The notes beneath the pieces are model-generated. The model had not been told where the DNA came from and did not search any database. It worked only from the letters and a program-made list of their open reading frames with translations. This document shows, piece by piece, positions 17,801-26,040 of a stretch of DNA of 64,000 bases (position 1 is the first letter of the stretch; every line of letters starts with the position of its first letter). Origin of the DNA: Verrucomicrobiales bacterium (GTDB lineage: Bacteria; Verrucomicrobiota; Verrucomicrobiia; Limisphaerales; J093); NCBI GenBank assembly GCA_024233305.1, contig JACKPV010000037.1, forward strand, positions 1 to 64,000. The letters run 5' to 3'. The position numbers and the translations under genes were made by a program.

Positions 17801-18468
17801 TCATCCTGGTTCCGCAGCGTCCGGGCGGCGTCGGCGTCCGCCTTGGCCCGGGTGAGAATCAGCTCCAGCTCGCTCAACGCGGCTCCGGGCGGCAGTCCGG
17901 CCAGCAGGTTGGTGCGTTTCAGGGCGTCTTCATCCAGCAGCTTGAGCTGGTCGCGCAGGCGGTTCGCCTCCTCCTGGGCGCCGGTGCTCGCGGCCTTGAG
18001 CGCGGCGGTCTGCTGGCGCGACTGTTCCGCGGTCAGCAGCAACTGCCCGGCCGCCCGATACTGCTCGAGCATGAGCTGCTTGACCTTGGCCTCGATGGTC
18101 GTGTCCGCCTCGATGCGGGCCACCTCGGCATTGACGCCGGCGATGGTGGGGATCTGAACGCTGACCACCGGAGCCGGGTTGGTCTCCGTGACGGCTGCTG
18201 CGACGGGAGCATTCGTCGGCGGTGGCAGGACGGGTGCTTCCCGGACCGGTCCCGGACCCGGTGACATTGCCGCCGCCGGGGCGTTGGTGGCGCTGACCGG
18301 GACGGGCTCGGGTTCGGTCACCGCCGGTTCGCCCGCCGCAATCCGCCAGCCAAGCCCCAGGGCAAGCCACCAGACCGGGCAAGACCAGCCGCTGTGGAAA
18401 CGGGCGCGAGAGAAAGCAGGAAGGGTGTCCGAGCGACGGTTGCGGGCGGCTGGGAGACCTTGGTTCAC
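14830..18468 (-). CDS. MscK-like large mechanosensitive channel (MscS superfamily)
   Basis: A 1,212-residue inner-membrane channel protein of the size of MscK/YjeP. It has an N-terminal signal peptide, a Pro/Ala-rich stretch, and a very long periplasmic coiled-coil region (about residues 90-530, for example ARIEADTTIEAKVKQLMLEQ). Roughly ten membrane helices then lead to a canonical MscS core: pore helix AALSVGLGFGLQEVVANFVC and beta domain RVGDIVTVGDVSGVVSRIQI with FIVPNKELITGRILNW. It should open on hypo-osmotic shock to release solutes. The full set of large-MscS domains is present, with no truncation. It is encoded alone on the minus strand; the next upstream gene, YhbY, starts at 18826 and ends 32 bases before it. 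Confidence 0.9.
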   Translation of the reverse strand: MNQGLPAARNRRSDTLPAFSRARFHSGWSCPVWWLALGLGWRIAAGEPAVTEPEPVPVSATNAPAAAMSPGPGPVREAPVLPPPTNAPVAAAVTETNPAPVVSVQIPTIAGVNAEVARIEADTTIEAKVKQLMLEQYRAAGQLLLTAEQSRQQTAALKAASTGAQEEANRLRDQLKLLDEDALKRTNLLAGLPPGAALSELELILTRAKADADAARTLRNQDEQALDQRRKRPETAVTEKAAAQAELRDAETQLNAPPPAELSPPAVQARRTLLEARRIAANARLELIDQDLLAQPGQVAVLTARQNLHTRESALATARAAAIEAHVQTRRTAAAEDERSRAQQAEQEASADEAHPLIRDLAQQNTDFAAQRAQVIELNRLVSDQLKAAEETQRKLDLYESDARKQLAAAGLNKALAEILLLQRRQLESPRTVQKRIEDLSENISTNAPAQLRVDEELRQLVIIPERARELVAARADAPVDEAERTALVAQATEFLLKRQEYLAGLQESYGLLLENLRILAGGRSVYLHQLEAYTDFLDQHLMWTPSSAPLGPRALAALPAALEWWLAPRHWAALGGALGRWPGRAPLPAGMPTLVLLLFLLSRKRLANYLESLALPTRRASTDSFLLTLKALLATVLLALPLAWASAVVGWAFLSDPNPGGSEFIYAIGLACLRISGGSFLFLGLYEACRPRGLGEVHFRWREEHLRLVRRNLLWFAPVMLTATFLTTATYTQSRDEIHDGAGRLVFIAGMVAFLIFNHRMLHPRHGVLAEAILQRPGGALARLKWLWFATLQGAPLGLIGLAALGYFYTAMQLNFRVAWSMAMLLGLGLVYHLVLRWLFVRERRLALEQALEKRAQAAQKAGDEPVAGEAMPQVEEPEVSLGVIKAQTRQLLRVSLGLAVGAGLWLIWESELPALNYLHNFRLWSVTVEMEGVPRLLPVTLADLLGALVIALLTAVAARNLPGLLEISVLQNLSLQPGSRYAITAISQYLVAFIGIALTLGALGLRWSQLGWIAAALSVGLGFGLQEVVANFVCGILLFIERPVRVGDIVTVGDVSGVVSRIQIRATTITNWERQEFIVPNKELITGRILNWTLSNPVNRVTIEVGVAYGSNVDHTREVLLRVAGQHPLLLSDPAPMAHFTGFGDSTLNFTLRGYLPDLDNRLNVIHDLNRAIYLGLAEAGIEIAFPQRDIHIRSIEPVLQLARPVRTTP

Positions 18469-18499
18469 GGCGTCACTCTAACCGGGGCGGAGGGCGGCT

Positions 18500-18826
18500 T
18501 CAAACGCCGGACGTCGGCGGGGCCGGCGGTCGGGGCCGGTAGAGCACCGCCACGTTGCCCACCCGTTGGATCAAGTGACTGCCCGTCTGCTGCGCGATTT
18601 CCGGGACCAGGGCCTTCTTCTGGTCCTTGAACTCATCGAACTTGAGTTTGACCAGTTCGTGGACGTGCAGGGCTCGATCCAGCGCGGCGAGGAAGGCCGG
18701 GCTCACTCCGGCCTTGCCGATGCGCACCACCGGGTCCAGGCGCTGGGCGCGCGCCTTGAGTTCGCGGAGGAGCGCTCCGCGCGGGGCTTCGCTTGTGGGA
18801 CCTGAATCGCCGACCGCACCGTTCAT
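18500..18826 (-). CDS. YhbY-like CRM-domain RNA-binding protein
   Basis: A 108-residue protein with a CRM (YhbY) domain, which binds pre-50S ribosomal RNA. Motifs: LLRELKARAQRLDPVVRIGK and GVSPAFLAALDRALHVHELVKLK, followed by an oligomer-face helix and a strand ending in GNVAVLYRP. The characteristic GxxG-like loop appears as IGKAGVS. ATG 18826 overlaps the TGA stop of the Rsm22-like gene by 4 bases, so the two are translationally coupled. Together they form a ribosome-biogenesis pair. The longer frame reaching 19207 is out of register with known YhbY proteins and overlaps the Rsm22 gene. Confidence 0.85.
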   Translation of the reverse strand: MNGAVGDSGPTSEAPRGALLRELKARAQRLDPVVRIGKAGVSPAFLAALDRALHVHELVKLKFDEFKDQKKALVPEIAQQTGSHLIQRVGNVAVLYRPRPPAPPTSGV

Positions 18827-19785
18827 GACGCGAGAATCTCCGTGATCTCGTCCTGCCGGCAAGCCCAACGTTGCCACGACGGCCACCGACCCTTGCGAAA
18901 GCGGTGAAACGCCTCGGGCAGGGTGCGCTTGGGCAGCCGGAACTCGCGCACCCCCTCCGCCGCGCAGCCCAGCAGGCGCGCTCCCGCCTTCTCGATTCGC
19001 GGACGGCCCAGGACCCGCACCGTGTCCGCCGGGGGAGCCGGGGCCGGGCGGCGGTCCAGCACCAGGTAACTGAGCGGCAGGCTGCGCAGGTCGATTTCGA
19101 GGAGGGCGGCGAACCGTCCCCAATCCGGGTCTTGAAACACCGCGGAAGGGGGCGTTGCGAAGTGGTGGCACCAGTGGGCCTCGTTGCCCTTGGCCAGGAT
19201 GCCGCACCGCCCCTGATGGGGGCAGGGCGACACGCAGTGGAATACGGTTCGCAACCGCTCCCGGATGGCGATCAGTGCCAGGCTGACCTCGAAGCTGCCA
19301 GGTTCCACCCAGAGCACGGTTTCCGCCGTCAGCGCGAGTTCAAGCAAAGCTTCAACCTGCTCCGGCGACAGCTCCGTCAGCACGTGGCTGAGCAGGAGTA
19401 CCGTCGGGGATTCGACGGCGCCCGCGGCCACCTCGAGCCCGGGGTATTTCATCCCGGCCTTGCGGGTGGCGTATTGGACCGCTTGCGCCGAACGATCGGC
19501 GTAATGCAACCGGGTGATCTCCGTCCGGCCGAAATGGTCCAGGCAGGCCCTGGCGGCCACGCCGCTGCCGCACCCCCAGTCCAGCACCGTGCCCCGGGGG
19601 GGACGCCACCCGCGCGCCTCAAGGTCGGCCAGCACAAAGTCCCATTTCCAGCCGATCCGCTGGGCGAACGTGCGGTCATAGGCTTCGAGATCGGCGTCGG
19701 ACTGCCAGTAATCCCGGAGGCCCGCCGTGCCTTCGAGATAGGTGCGGCGCAACCGGCGCAGCGTCTGCCAGTCGATCCCGTTCAT
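18823..19785 (-). CDS. Rsm22-family small-subunit rRNA-associated methyltransferase-like protein
   Basis: A 320-residue class I methyltransferase-fold protein. The AdoMet-binding motif is VLDWGCGSGVAARACLDHFG. The Cys cluster CPHQGRCGILAKGNEAHWCH is typical of the Rsm22 family, whose mitochondrial members (METTL17) bind an Fe-S cluster and assist small-ribosomal-subunit maturation. A second landmark is LLLSHVLTELSPEQVEALLE. ATG 19785 is chosen; the extension to 19896 would overlap the divergent hisH start. The stop overlaps the start of the YhbY gene. True methyltransferase activity in bacterial members is not established. Confidence 0.8.
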   Translation of the reverse strand: MNGIDWQTLRRLRRTYLEGTAGLRDYWQSDADLEAYDRTFAQRIGWKWDFVLADLEARGWRPPRGTVLDWGCGSGVAARACLDHFGRTEITRLHYADRSAQAVQYATRKAGMKYPGLEVAAGAVESPTVLLLSHVLTELSPEQVEALLELALTAETVLWVEPGSFEVSLALIAIRERLRTVFHCVSPCPHQGRCGILAKGNEAHWCHHFATPPSAVFQDPDWGRFAALLEIDLRSLPLSYLVLDRRPAPAPPADTVRVLGRPRIEKAGARLLGCAAEGVREFRLPKRTLPEAFHRFRKGRWPSWQRWACRQDEITEILAS

Positions 19786-19886
19786 GTTCCCGCCCAGCCT
19801 GCGGTTTGCGCCGGGCGCATGCACGCCAATTGCGCGGCGTCCGTCCCGGGCGTTGAATCCGGTCCGGGCTTCCGTATGCTGGCGGG

Positions 19887-20501
19887 GTGATCGCACTGAT
19901 CGACTACGGAGCGGGCAACGTGCACAGCGTCTTCAAGGCGCTGCGGTTTGTCGGGGCGTCGGTCGAGCGCGTGGACCGGCCCGAGGCGCTGCGGGACGCT
20001 GCGGCGGCAGTGCTCCCCGGCGTGGGGGCCTTCGACGACTGCTTGAACGCGCTGCAACGGCAGGAACTGCTTGGCGCCACTCGCGACTTCATCCGTTCCG
20101 GTCGGCCGTTCCTTGGGATTTGTGTCGGTTACCAGGCGTTGTTCGAGGCCAGCGACGAGTTCAACAGCTGCGCCGCGGGGTTGGGCGTTTTTGGCGGGCG
20201 GGTGGTGCGGTTTCGCCCGGCGCCAGGGCTGAAGATCCCGCAGATTGGCTGGAACCGGCTCGATATTGCGCGGCCCGACTGCCCCCTGCTGGCAGGGATT
20301 CCCGATGGCAGCCACGTCTATTTCGTACACAGCTTCCGGCCCGAGCCCGCCGATCCATCCATTGTGGCCACCTGGACCGAGTATGGCGGACGCTTTGCCT
20401 CGGCGGTCTGGCGGGACAACCTCTACGCCACGCAGTTCCATCCCGAGAAGAGCCAGGAGGTTGGCCTCCGGATGCTGCGCAATTTCGTCAGACTGGCCTA
20501 G
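19887..20501 (+). CDS. hisH: imidazole glycerol phosphate synthase glutaminase subunit
   Basis: A 204-residue class I glutamine amidotransferase that releases ammonia from glutamine for HisF in histidine biosynthesis. The N-terminus IALIDYGAGNVHSVFKAL and the catalytic triad are intact: the Cys in FLGICVGYQALFEAS (about residue 77), and the His and Glu in ATQFHPEKSQEVG near the end. YFVHSF is also canonical. The start is GTG 19887. No hisF or other his gene is adjacent; the neighbours are a divergent Rsm22-like gene and a PEP-CTERM gene, so hisH is outside an operon here. Confidence 0.95.
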   Translation: MIALIDYGAGNVHSVFKALRFVGASVERVDRPEALRDAAAAVLPGVGAFDDCLNALQRQELLGATRDFIRSGRPFLGICVGYQALFEASDEFNSCAAGLGVFGGRVVRFRPAPGLKIPQIGWNRLDIARPDCPLLAGIPDGSHVYFVHSFRPEPADPSIVATWTEYGGRFASAVWRDNLYATQFHPEKSQEVGLRMLRNFVRLA

Positions 20502-20586
20502 CGCCCGCCCGGGGCGCCGTCGGGCGCGCTTGACAAGCTCGCGCTCGTCGGGTTCCTTGGTCGTCAGTCTGGCCGACCGCGGTCAG

Positions 20587-21336
20587 ATGGCAAAAGCACC
20601 GTCGGATCAGCCAATGCGCAACTGGAAGCTCAATATCAGCGTCGCTGTGGTGGCCGTGGCGGCATGCGGGACCCTGCAGGCCGCCATCAAATCGGCCGCT
20701 TCGCTGGCGGAGCTGGAGTCGATTTATGAAATGGTCCCGTACCCGAACGCGGACGGGAATCCCATGGGCCCTCCGGGTTTCGAGGTTCTGGTGACCGATG
20801 TGATTTCTCCCGTGGGATGGGATGATCTCACGATTGACGGCTCGGGCATGTTCCGCTGGCAGGCGATCCCGGATCATTCGTTCGGGTATGCCCACTGGCT
20901 GTTTTGGGACGCCACCACGGTGGACGGGATCTACGACGGTCCGGTCTACTCGAACCAGGATCCGAAGCCGTTGCTCGGCGAGCCGGAGTTCATCGGGACC
21001 TCGTTCACCCTGCAACTGCCGGCGAACACCCTGGCCTTCTACCTGCACGCCGGACCCGGAGGAGGGGAGTTGATGTTCGCCGTGTCGGCCGGGGCCGAGG
21101 TGGTTGCGGTGAAGGGAGAAGCGGGCAAGCCCGGTTTCTTTGGCTTCTACTCGGACGATCCGGGCGTGTTCCTCCAGTCGGTGGAAGTCGACATCGGAGG
21201 GCTTGCCGACACGGGATTTGGCATTGGGCAGTTCGGCATCGGGAATGTGATGGTGCCCGAGCCCGGGGCCTGGGCGGGTCTCGCGGGAACCGGTCTGCTC
21301 GGGTTTGCCGCCTGGCGGCGCCGGCGACGCGCCTGA
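20587..21336 (+). CDS. PEP-CTERM sorting-domain protein
   Basis: A 249-residue exported protein. ATG 20587 or 20614 leads into a signal peptide with core ISVAVVAVAACGTLQAA. The mature part has no recognised enzyme domain, but its GTSFTLQLPANTLAFYLHAG and GFFGFYSDDPGVFLQSVEVD stretches resemble beta-rich secreted proteins found with this tail. The C-terminus carries the sorting signal: VPEPGAWAGLAGTGLLGFAA followed by WRRRRRA. Exosortase and its partners would process this tail and retain or export the protein; no exosortase gene is in the window. The gene is monocistronic. Confidence 0.85.
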   Translation: MAKAPSDQPMRNWKLNISVAVVAVAACGTLQAAIKSAASLAELESIYEMVPYPNADGNPMGPPGFEVLVTDVISPVGWDDLTIDGSGMFRWQAIPDHSFGYAHWLFWDATTVDGIYDGPVYSNQDPKPLLGEPEFIGTSFTLQLPANTLAFYLHAGPGGGELMFAVSAGAEVVAVKGEAGKPGFFGFYSDDPGVFLQSVEVDIGGLADTGFGIGQFGIGNVMVPEPGAWAGLAGTGLLGFAAWRRRRRA

Positions 21337-21364
21337 TCGCCACCCGTCCTCCCACCGTGCTGCT

Positions 21365-22873
21365 TCACAGCAGCCGGGGCTGTTCCTCGCTCCGCGCGAA
21401 CTCCTCCCCCAGGGTCTGCACCCGCGCGCACCGCGACTCGATGATGTTCTTGTCGAGCGCGGGATTGTAAGGCACCGGATAGCAACCGTCGTAACAGGCC
21501 ATGCAGAAGGCTTCCTGCGGAAAGCCCGTGGCGCGGACCATTCCATCCTGCGAAAGATAGGCCACCGAATCCGCCTTCAGGTAATCCCGGATTTCCTCCA
21601 TCGAATGCCGGGCGGCCATCAGCTTGCTGGCGTCCGGGAAGTCGATGCCATACACGCACGGATGCCGGTGCGGCGGGCAACTCACCATCACGTGCACTTC
21701 CTTTGCGCCGGCCTCCTTGAGGTTGTTCACGCGGGTTCGACTGGTGGTGCCCCGTACGATTGAGTCGTCCACGATGATCACCCGCTTGTCCCGCACCAGG
21801 TCCCGAATGAGGTTCAGCTTCACCCGGACATTGAAGTCGCGGATCAACTGCGACGGTTGCAGGAAGCTGCGTCCGACGTAGTGGTTGCGGACGAACGCCA
21901 TCTCGAAGGGGATGCCGGATTCCAGGGAATAGCCCAGCGCGGCGCAGTTGCCGCTGTCGGGCACGGGCACCACGAGGTCCGCCTCGCGGGGGTGTTCGCG
22001 GGCCAGTTGGCGTCCCATCTCGACCCGTGCCTGGTGGACATTCCGTCCGGCCAGCACGCTGTCCGGACGCGAGAAGTAGACGTATTCGAAGATGCAAAAG
22101 GCGCGTCGCCGATGCTCGGGAAAGAGCGGCGCTGATCGCAGGCCTTGCTCGTCGATGATGACCACTTCGCCCGGCTCGACATCGCGCACGAACTCGGCCT
22201 GGATCAGGTCGAAGGCGCACGTTTCGCTGGCCAGCACCCAGGCGTCGCCGAGCCGGCCGATGGACAAGGGCCGGAAGCCATGCGGATCCCGGACGCCGAT
22301 GAGTTCGCGGGTGGTCATGAGCAACAGGGAGAAAGCCCCTTCGATCCGGCGGAGGCTGTGCAGCAGGTTGCCGTCCTTGCTGGTCGACGGCTGGGCCAGC
22401 AGATGCACGATGATCTCGCTGTCAACGGTGGTCTGGAAGATCGACCCGCCGGCCTCGAGTTCCTCCCGCAGGGTGGCGGCGTTGGTCAGGTTGCCGTTGT
22501 GCGCAATCGCAATCTGGCCGCGCGAGCAGTCCACGGCGAGCGGTTGGGCGTTCCGCAAATGGCTCGAACCCGTGGTGGAATACCGGGTGTGCCCGATGGC
22601 CATCTCGCCCCCGAGATCGGTCAGGATCTTCGGTGTGAAGACCTGGGGCACCAGGCCCATCCCCCGGTGCGCGCGAAACTGGCCGTCGCGGCAGGTGACG
22701 ATGCCCGCACTTTCCTGACCGCGATGCTGTAGGGCATAGAGCCCGTAGTAGGTCAGCTCGGCGGCATGCTCGTGGTTGTAAACCCCGAACAGACCGCAAT
22801 AGTGCCGGGGATAATCCCCCGCATGCTCCGACCCCGATGGGCCGGCGGAGGAAGGTTGACGCTGTTCGCCCAT
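21365..22873 (-). CDS. purF: amidophosphoribosyltransferase
   Basis: A 502-residue enzyme catalysing the first committed step of purine biosynthesis (PRPP plus glutamine to phosphoribosylamine). The N-terminal nucleophile Cys is residue 26 (HYCGLFGVYNHEHAAEL), preceded by a 25-residue propeptide as in the Bacillus-type enzyme. NAQPLAVD and LTNAATL mark the Ntn glutaminase domain. The PRPP loop is RVIIVDDSIVRGTTSRTRV. Late Cys residues (FCMACYDGCYPV) fit the Fe-S-containing subtype. It lies 25 bases downstream of accC on the same strand, so co-transcription with accB-accC is likely though functionally unusual. Confidence 0.95.
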   Translation of the reverse strand: MGEQRQPSSAGPSGSEHAGDYPRHYCGLFGVYNHEHAAELTYYGLYALQHRGQESAGIVTCRDGQFRAHRGMGLVPQVFTPKILTDLGGEMAIGHTRYSTTGSSHLRNAQPLAVDCSRGQIAIAHNGNLTNAATLREELEAGGSIFQTTVDSEIIVHLLAQPSTSKDGNLLHSLRRIEGAFSLLLMTTRELIGVRDPHGFRPLSIGRLGDAWVLASETCAFDLIQAEFVRDVEPGEVVIIDEQGLRSAPLFPEHRRRAFCIFEYVYFSRPDSVLAGRNVHQARVEMGRQLAREHPREADLVVPVPDSGNCAALGYSLESGIPFEMAFVRNHYVGRSFLQPSQLIRDFNVRVKLNLIRDLVRDKRVIIVDDSIVRGTTSRTRVNNLKEAGAKEVHVMVSCPPHRHPCVYGIDFPDASKLMAARHSMEEIRDYLKADSVAYLSQDGMVRATGFPQEAFCMACYDGCYPVPYNPALDKNIIESRCARVQTLGEEFARSEEQPRLL

Positions 22874-22898
22874 CGCTTGGTTGCTTCGCTGTGCCGCC

Positions 22899-24260
22899 TC
22901 ACGGATTGCCCCGGCGCTGCAGCCGGTCGATGAAGCCCGTCGAGTAGTCGCCCCGACGGAAATCGGGATCCAGCAGGATCGTCTGCAGGAAGGGAATGGT
23001 CGTCTTGACCCCGGTGATGATGAACTCCGACAGCGCCCGGCTCATGCGGTTGAGGGCGTCCTCGCGGTCCTGGCCGGTGACGATGAGCTTGCCGATCATC
23101 GAATCGTAGGCGGCGGGGATGACGTATCCCGAATAGATGTGGCTCTCCACCCGCACCCCGCGGCCGCCGGGCGGGTAGTACATCTCCACCCTTCCCGGCG
23201 AGGGGCGGAAGCCATCGTAAGGATCTTCGGCGTTGATGCGGCATTCGATCGAGTGGCCGTGGAAGCGGACCGCGCTCTGGGAGAGCTTCGGGAGTTCGCC
23301 GGCGGCCACCAGAATCTGCATGCGGATCAGATCGGTCGCGGTCACTTCCTCGCTGACCGGATGTTCGACCTGGATGCGCTTGTTGACCTCGAGGAAGTAG
23401 AATTTCCCGTCATCATCCACGATGAACTCGACGGTGCCGGCATTGGTGTACCGGGCGGCCTCGGCAATCCGGATGGCGGCCTTGCCCATCTTCTTGCGCA
23501 GGTCCTTGAACCGGTTCTGCAGCAGGGGCGAGGGGGTCTCCTCGATCAACTTCTGGTGCCGGCGCTGGACCGAGCAGTCGCGCTCGCCGAAGTGGATCAC
23601 GTTGCCGCGTCCGTCCCCGACGATCTGGAACTCGACGTGGTGCGGATTCTCGAAGTACTTCTCGATGTAGACCCCGGCGTTGCCGAAGGCCTTTTCGGCC
23701 TCCGAGCGGGCCATATGGAAGCCCTTCATCAGCGAGATGTCGTTGTGGGCGACCCGCATGCCCCGGCCGCCGCCGCCCGACACCGCCTTGATGAGGACGG
23801 GGTAACCGACCTGTTTGGCAACGGCCAGGGCCTCCTGCTCGTTGGCCACCGCGCCGACGGAACCCGGGGGCACCGGCACGCCGGCCTTTTTTGCCAGCTC
23901 CCGCGACGCCGCCTTGTCCTTGAGCGCGTTCATCGCCGCGGAACTGGGCCCGATGAACCGGATGTTGCAGCTCTCGCAGATGTCCGCGAACTGGGCGTTC
24001 TCGGAAAGGAAACCGTAGCCGGGATGGATGGCATCCACGTCGGTGACCTCGGCCGCGCTGATCAGGCGGTCGACGCGCAGGTAGCTTTCCGAGGCGGGGG
24101 GGGGGCCGATGCAGATCGCTTCGTCAGCGAGTTGGACGTGCATCGAATTGGCGTCGGCCTCGGAGTAGACCGCGACCGTCTTGATCCCCATTTCCCGGCA
24201 GGTCCGGATGACGCGGATGGCGATCTCGCCGCGGTTGGCAATCAGGATTTTCTCGAACAT
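22899..24260 (-). CDS. accC: acetyl-CoA carboxylase biotin carboxylase subunit
   Basis: A 453-residue biotin carboxylase, which uses ATP and bicarbonate to carboxylate the biotin on AccB in fatty-acid synthesis. Motifs: the N-terminal KILIANRGEIAIRVIRTC, the ATP-grasp glycine loop KAVSGGGGRGMRV, FEFQIVGD-like metal site (HVEFQIVGDGRGNVIHFGER), and EVNKRIQVEHPVSEEVT. Note NKRIQ where NTRIQ/NTRLQ is usual, a conservative change. The start ATG 24260 has GGGAG just upstream. The accB gene ends 76 bases upstream. Confidence 0.95.
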   Translation of the reverse strand: MFEKILIANRGEIAIRVIRTCREMGIKTVAVYSEADANSMHVQLADEAICIGPPPASESYLRVDRLISAAEVTDVDAIHPGYGFLSENAQFADICESCNIRFIGPSSAAMNALKDKAASRELAKKAGVPVPPGSVGAVANEQEALAVAKQVGYPVLIKAVSGGGGRGMRVAHNDISLMKGFHMARSEAEKAFGNAGVYIEKYFENPHHVEFQIVGDGRGNVIHFGERDCSVQRRHQKLIEETPSPLLQNRFKDLRKKMGKAAIRIAEAARYTNAGTVEFIVDDDGKFYFLEVNKRIQVEHPVSEEVTATDLIRMQILVAAGELPKLSQSAVRFHGHSIECRINAEDPYDGFRPSPGRVEMYYPPGGRGVRVESHIYSGYVIPAAYDSMIGKLIVTGQDREDALNRMSRALSEFIITGVKTTIPFLQTILLDPDFRRGDYSTGFIDRLQRRGNP

Positions 24261-24336
24261 CGGGCTCCCATTCGGTGGCGACCTCCGCCGTCGGCGCGGT
24301 GGCCGCGACGAACAACCGGTCTCACGTCGGACGATT

Positions 24337-24807
24337 TCAGGCCGGCCGGATCTTGAACAGCGGCTGGCCGAACTCGACCGGTTTGCCGTTTTCGGCCACG
24401 ATTTCGGTGAGCACGCCGCGGGTCTCCGCCTTGATTTCGTTCATCACCTTCATGGCCTCGATGATGCACACCACCGTGTCCGGTCCGACCTCCGCGCCGA
24501 TCTCGACGTACGCCGCCGCTTCGGGGGCGGGCGCCCGGTAAAAGGTGCCGATCATCGGTGATTTGATCAGCTCCTCGACGGGAGTGACCGGCGCCGGCGC
24601 CGGTGAGGCGCCGGCCCCGCCGGGAGGCGCTGCGGCCGCCGGCAGGGGCGCCGGCAGCGGGGGCGCGATCTCCGGCACAAAAGCCGCGACGCTCCCCGCC
24701 CCGCCCCGTTTCAGTTTGATCTTGAAGCCCTCCTTCTCCAACTCGAACTCGGAGAGGGAATTCTTTTTCATCAGGTCGATGATGACCTTGATATCTTTCA
24801 GATCCAC
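24337..24807 (-). CDS. accB: acetyl-CoA carboxylase biotin carboxyl carrier protein
   Basis: A 156-residue biotin carrier. The N-terminal helix (VDLKDIKVIIDLMKKNSLSE) matches the family start, which favours GTG 24807 over the GTG at 24837. A Pro/Ala-rich linker (about residues 35-80) is followed by the biotinyl domain SPMIGTFYRAPAPEAAAYVE, and the biotin Lys in IIEAMKVMNEIKAETRG. It carries CO2 between AccC and the carboxyltransferase, whose genes are not in this window. First gene of the probable accB-accC-purF unit. Confidence 0.93.
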   Translation of the reverse strand: MDLKDIKVIIDLMKKNSLSEFELEKEGFKIKLKRGGAGSVAAFVPEIAPPLPAPLPAAAAPPGGAGASPAPAPVTPVEELIKSPMIGTFYRAPAPEAAAYVEIGAEVGPDTVVCIIEAMKVMNEIKAETRGVLTEIVAENGKPVEFGQPLFKIRPA

Positions 24808-24921
24808 GGCTTGATCTGGTTTTTGAAAGTGGTCCACTCAGGCGGCCGCCGCCGCCGGCAACAAGCAAAAGAGCAGCAGCCGAACCCCGACCCTGCTCTC
24901 ACGCTCGTCTCAACTGCGGCA

Positions 24922-24950
24922 ACCGTAACCAAGCTGACACAAAGCGTCAA
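24922..24950 (-). promoter_or_regulatory. putative sigma-70-like promoter of accB
   Basis: On the minus strand TTGACG (24950-24945) and TACGGT (24927-24922) are separated by 17 bases, upstream of accB. The -35 box matches five of six consensus positions; the -10 box is weak. It lies in an unusually AT-rich patch of the 215-base gap. Confidence 0.35.
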
Positions 24951-25022
24951 GCAAAGCCCCGCCCGGCTTCCGGTCCGGTCCGCGCCCCGCCGTCCCCCCC
25001 GTCGTCCGCCCGCGTTTCCCGG

Positions 25023-26033
25023 TCAATCGCCGGACGGCAGCGGGGGGCGCCGCCATTGGACGAGCAGGTTCGCCAGCAGGATCAGTCCGCCTCCCGCCAG
25101 CAGGCGCGGGGTCACCGATTCGTTCGGGTAGTCGATCGCGGCAAACCGACCGAGCCACACCGGCAGGACCAGGGCCAGCAGGCTGGCGAACACCGGCTCA
25201 CAGCAATACACCAAGCCCGCCTCCGTCGCTCCCACCTCCCGCTGCCAGCGGTTCATCAACAGATAGCCGCCCAGCGTGCACACCACGACGAGCACCCCGA
25301 GAAACACCAGGGCCGGAACCGAGCTGTAAGCCTGCCGGACCGCCTGGATGGAGGGGGCCGCGAACCCCGCGAAAGGGAGCGCGCAAAGCGCCATCACCGC
25401 GAACATCACGAAGGAGAACCGCCGCGTGTCGTTGCCCGCGTAGGCGGGACGCTCGAGCCACAGGATCTGCCCGGTAAACAACACGGAGGCCACCAGGGTC
25501 TCGATCTCCCCCCGTCCCAGCGTCATCCGGTTCCACCGAATGCCCGAGAGGATCGCCACGCCGGCGATCACCGCGAGGCAGCCGGCCCAGACCCTTCCCC
25601 CCGGTGGACGCCGCTGGACCACCGCCTGCCACAGCGGCAGCAGCAACACGTAGCCCTGCGTGAGAAAGGCGGACGTGGAGGCGCTGGTGTGCGCCAGTCC
25701 GTCCATCTGAAACACCATCCCCAGGCTGCCGAACAACCCGAGTCCCAGTCCCTGCGATACCTCCCCCCGCGTCAGTCCCCGCAGGTCCCGACCGGTGAGA
25801 ACCACCATGCAAAGGGCGGCCAGGCCGAACCGGAAGCCCACGCCGAGGGCGGCGAAGAACCAGGAGTCCGGCCCCGGGATCAGCCGGCTCTGGTGCGCCG
25901 CCAGCGCCTTCATGACCGGGAAGCTGACCGCCCAGCAACCCGTCGCCAGCACCAGCATCAGGACGGCTTCCAGCCGGCGCGCGGCGGCGGCGGCCGGGGC
26001 CGCCGGGGAGGCGGGGGAAAGCGCAGGTTCCAC
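25023..26033 (-). CDS. EamA/DMT-family transporter
   Basis: A 336-residue inner-membrane protein with ten predicted helices in two EamA halves, typical of drug/metabolite transporters. Landmarks: LEAVLMLVLATGCWAVSFPV (helix 1), HTSASTSAFLTQGYVLLLPL in the first half and EAGLVYCCEPVFASLLALVL in the second. Substrate cannot be inferred. It follows lpxA by 7 bases and probably belongs to the lpxC-fabZ/lpxA operon, which may hint at an envelope role, but DMT genes are often placed opportunistically. Confidence 0.85.
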   Translation of the reverse strand: MEPALSPASPAAPAAAAARRLEAVLMLVLATGCWAVSFPVMKALAAHQSRLIPGPDSWFFAALGVGFRFGLAALCMVVLTGRDLRGLTRGEVSQGLGLGLFGSLGMVFQMDGLAHTSASTSAFLTQGYVLLLPLWQAVVQRRPPGGRVWAGCLAVIAGVAILSGIRWNRMTLGRGEIETLVASVLFTGQILWLERPAYAGNDTRRFSFVMFAVMALCALPFAGFAAPSIQAVRQAYSSVPALVFLGVLVVVCTLGGYLLMNRWQREVGATEAGLVYCCEPVFASLLALVLPVWLGRFAAIDYPNESVTPRLLAGGGLILLANLLVQWRRPPLPSGD

Positions 26034-26040
26034 AGGGCTT

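Noticed and set aside
14860..18264. 1,134-codon open frame antisense to the MscK-like channel gene
   Set aside because: Composition (Glu/Gln/Gly/Arg-rich, no hydrophobic pattern) is that of an antisense shadow; the MscS core is on the minus strand.
24597..24680. GCCGGCGCCGG-rich block resembling a non-coding repeat
   Set aside because: It encodes the Pro/Ala-rich linker of accB and needs no other explanation.
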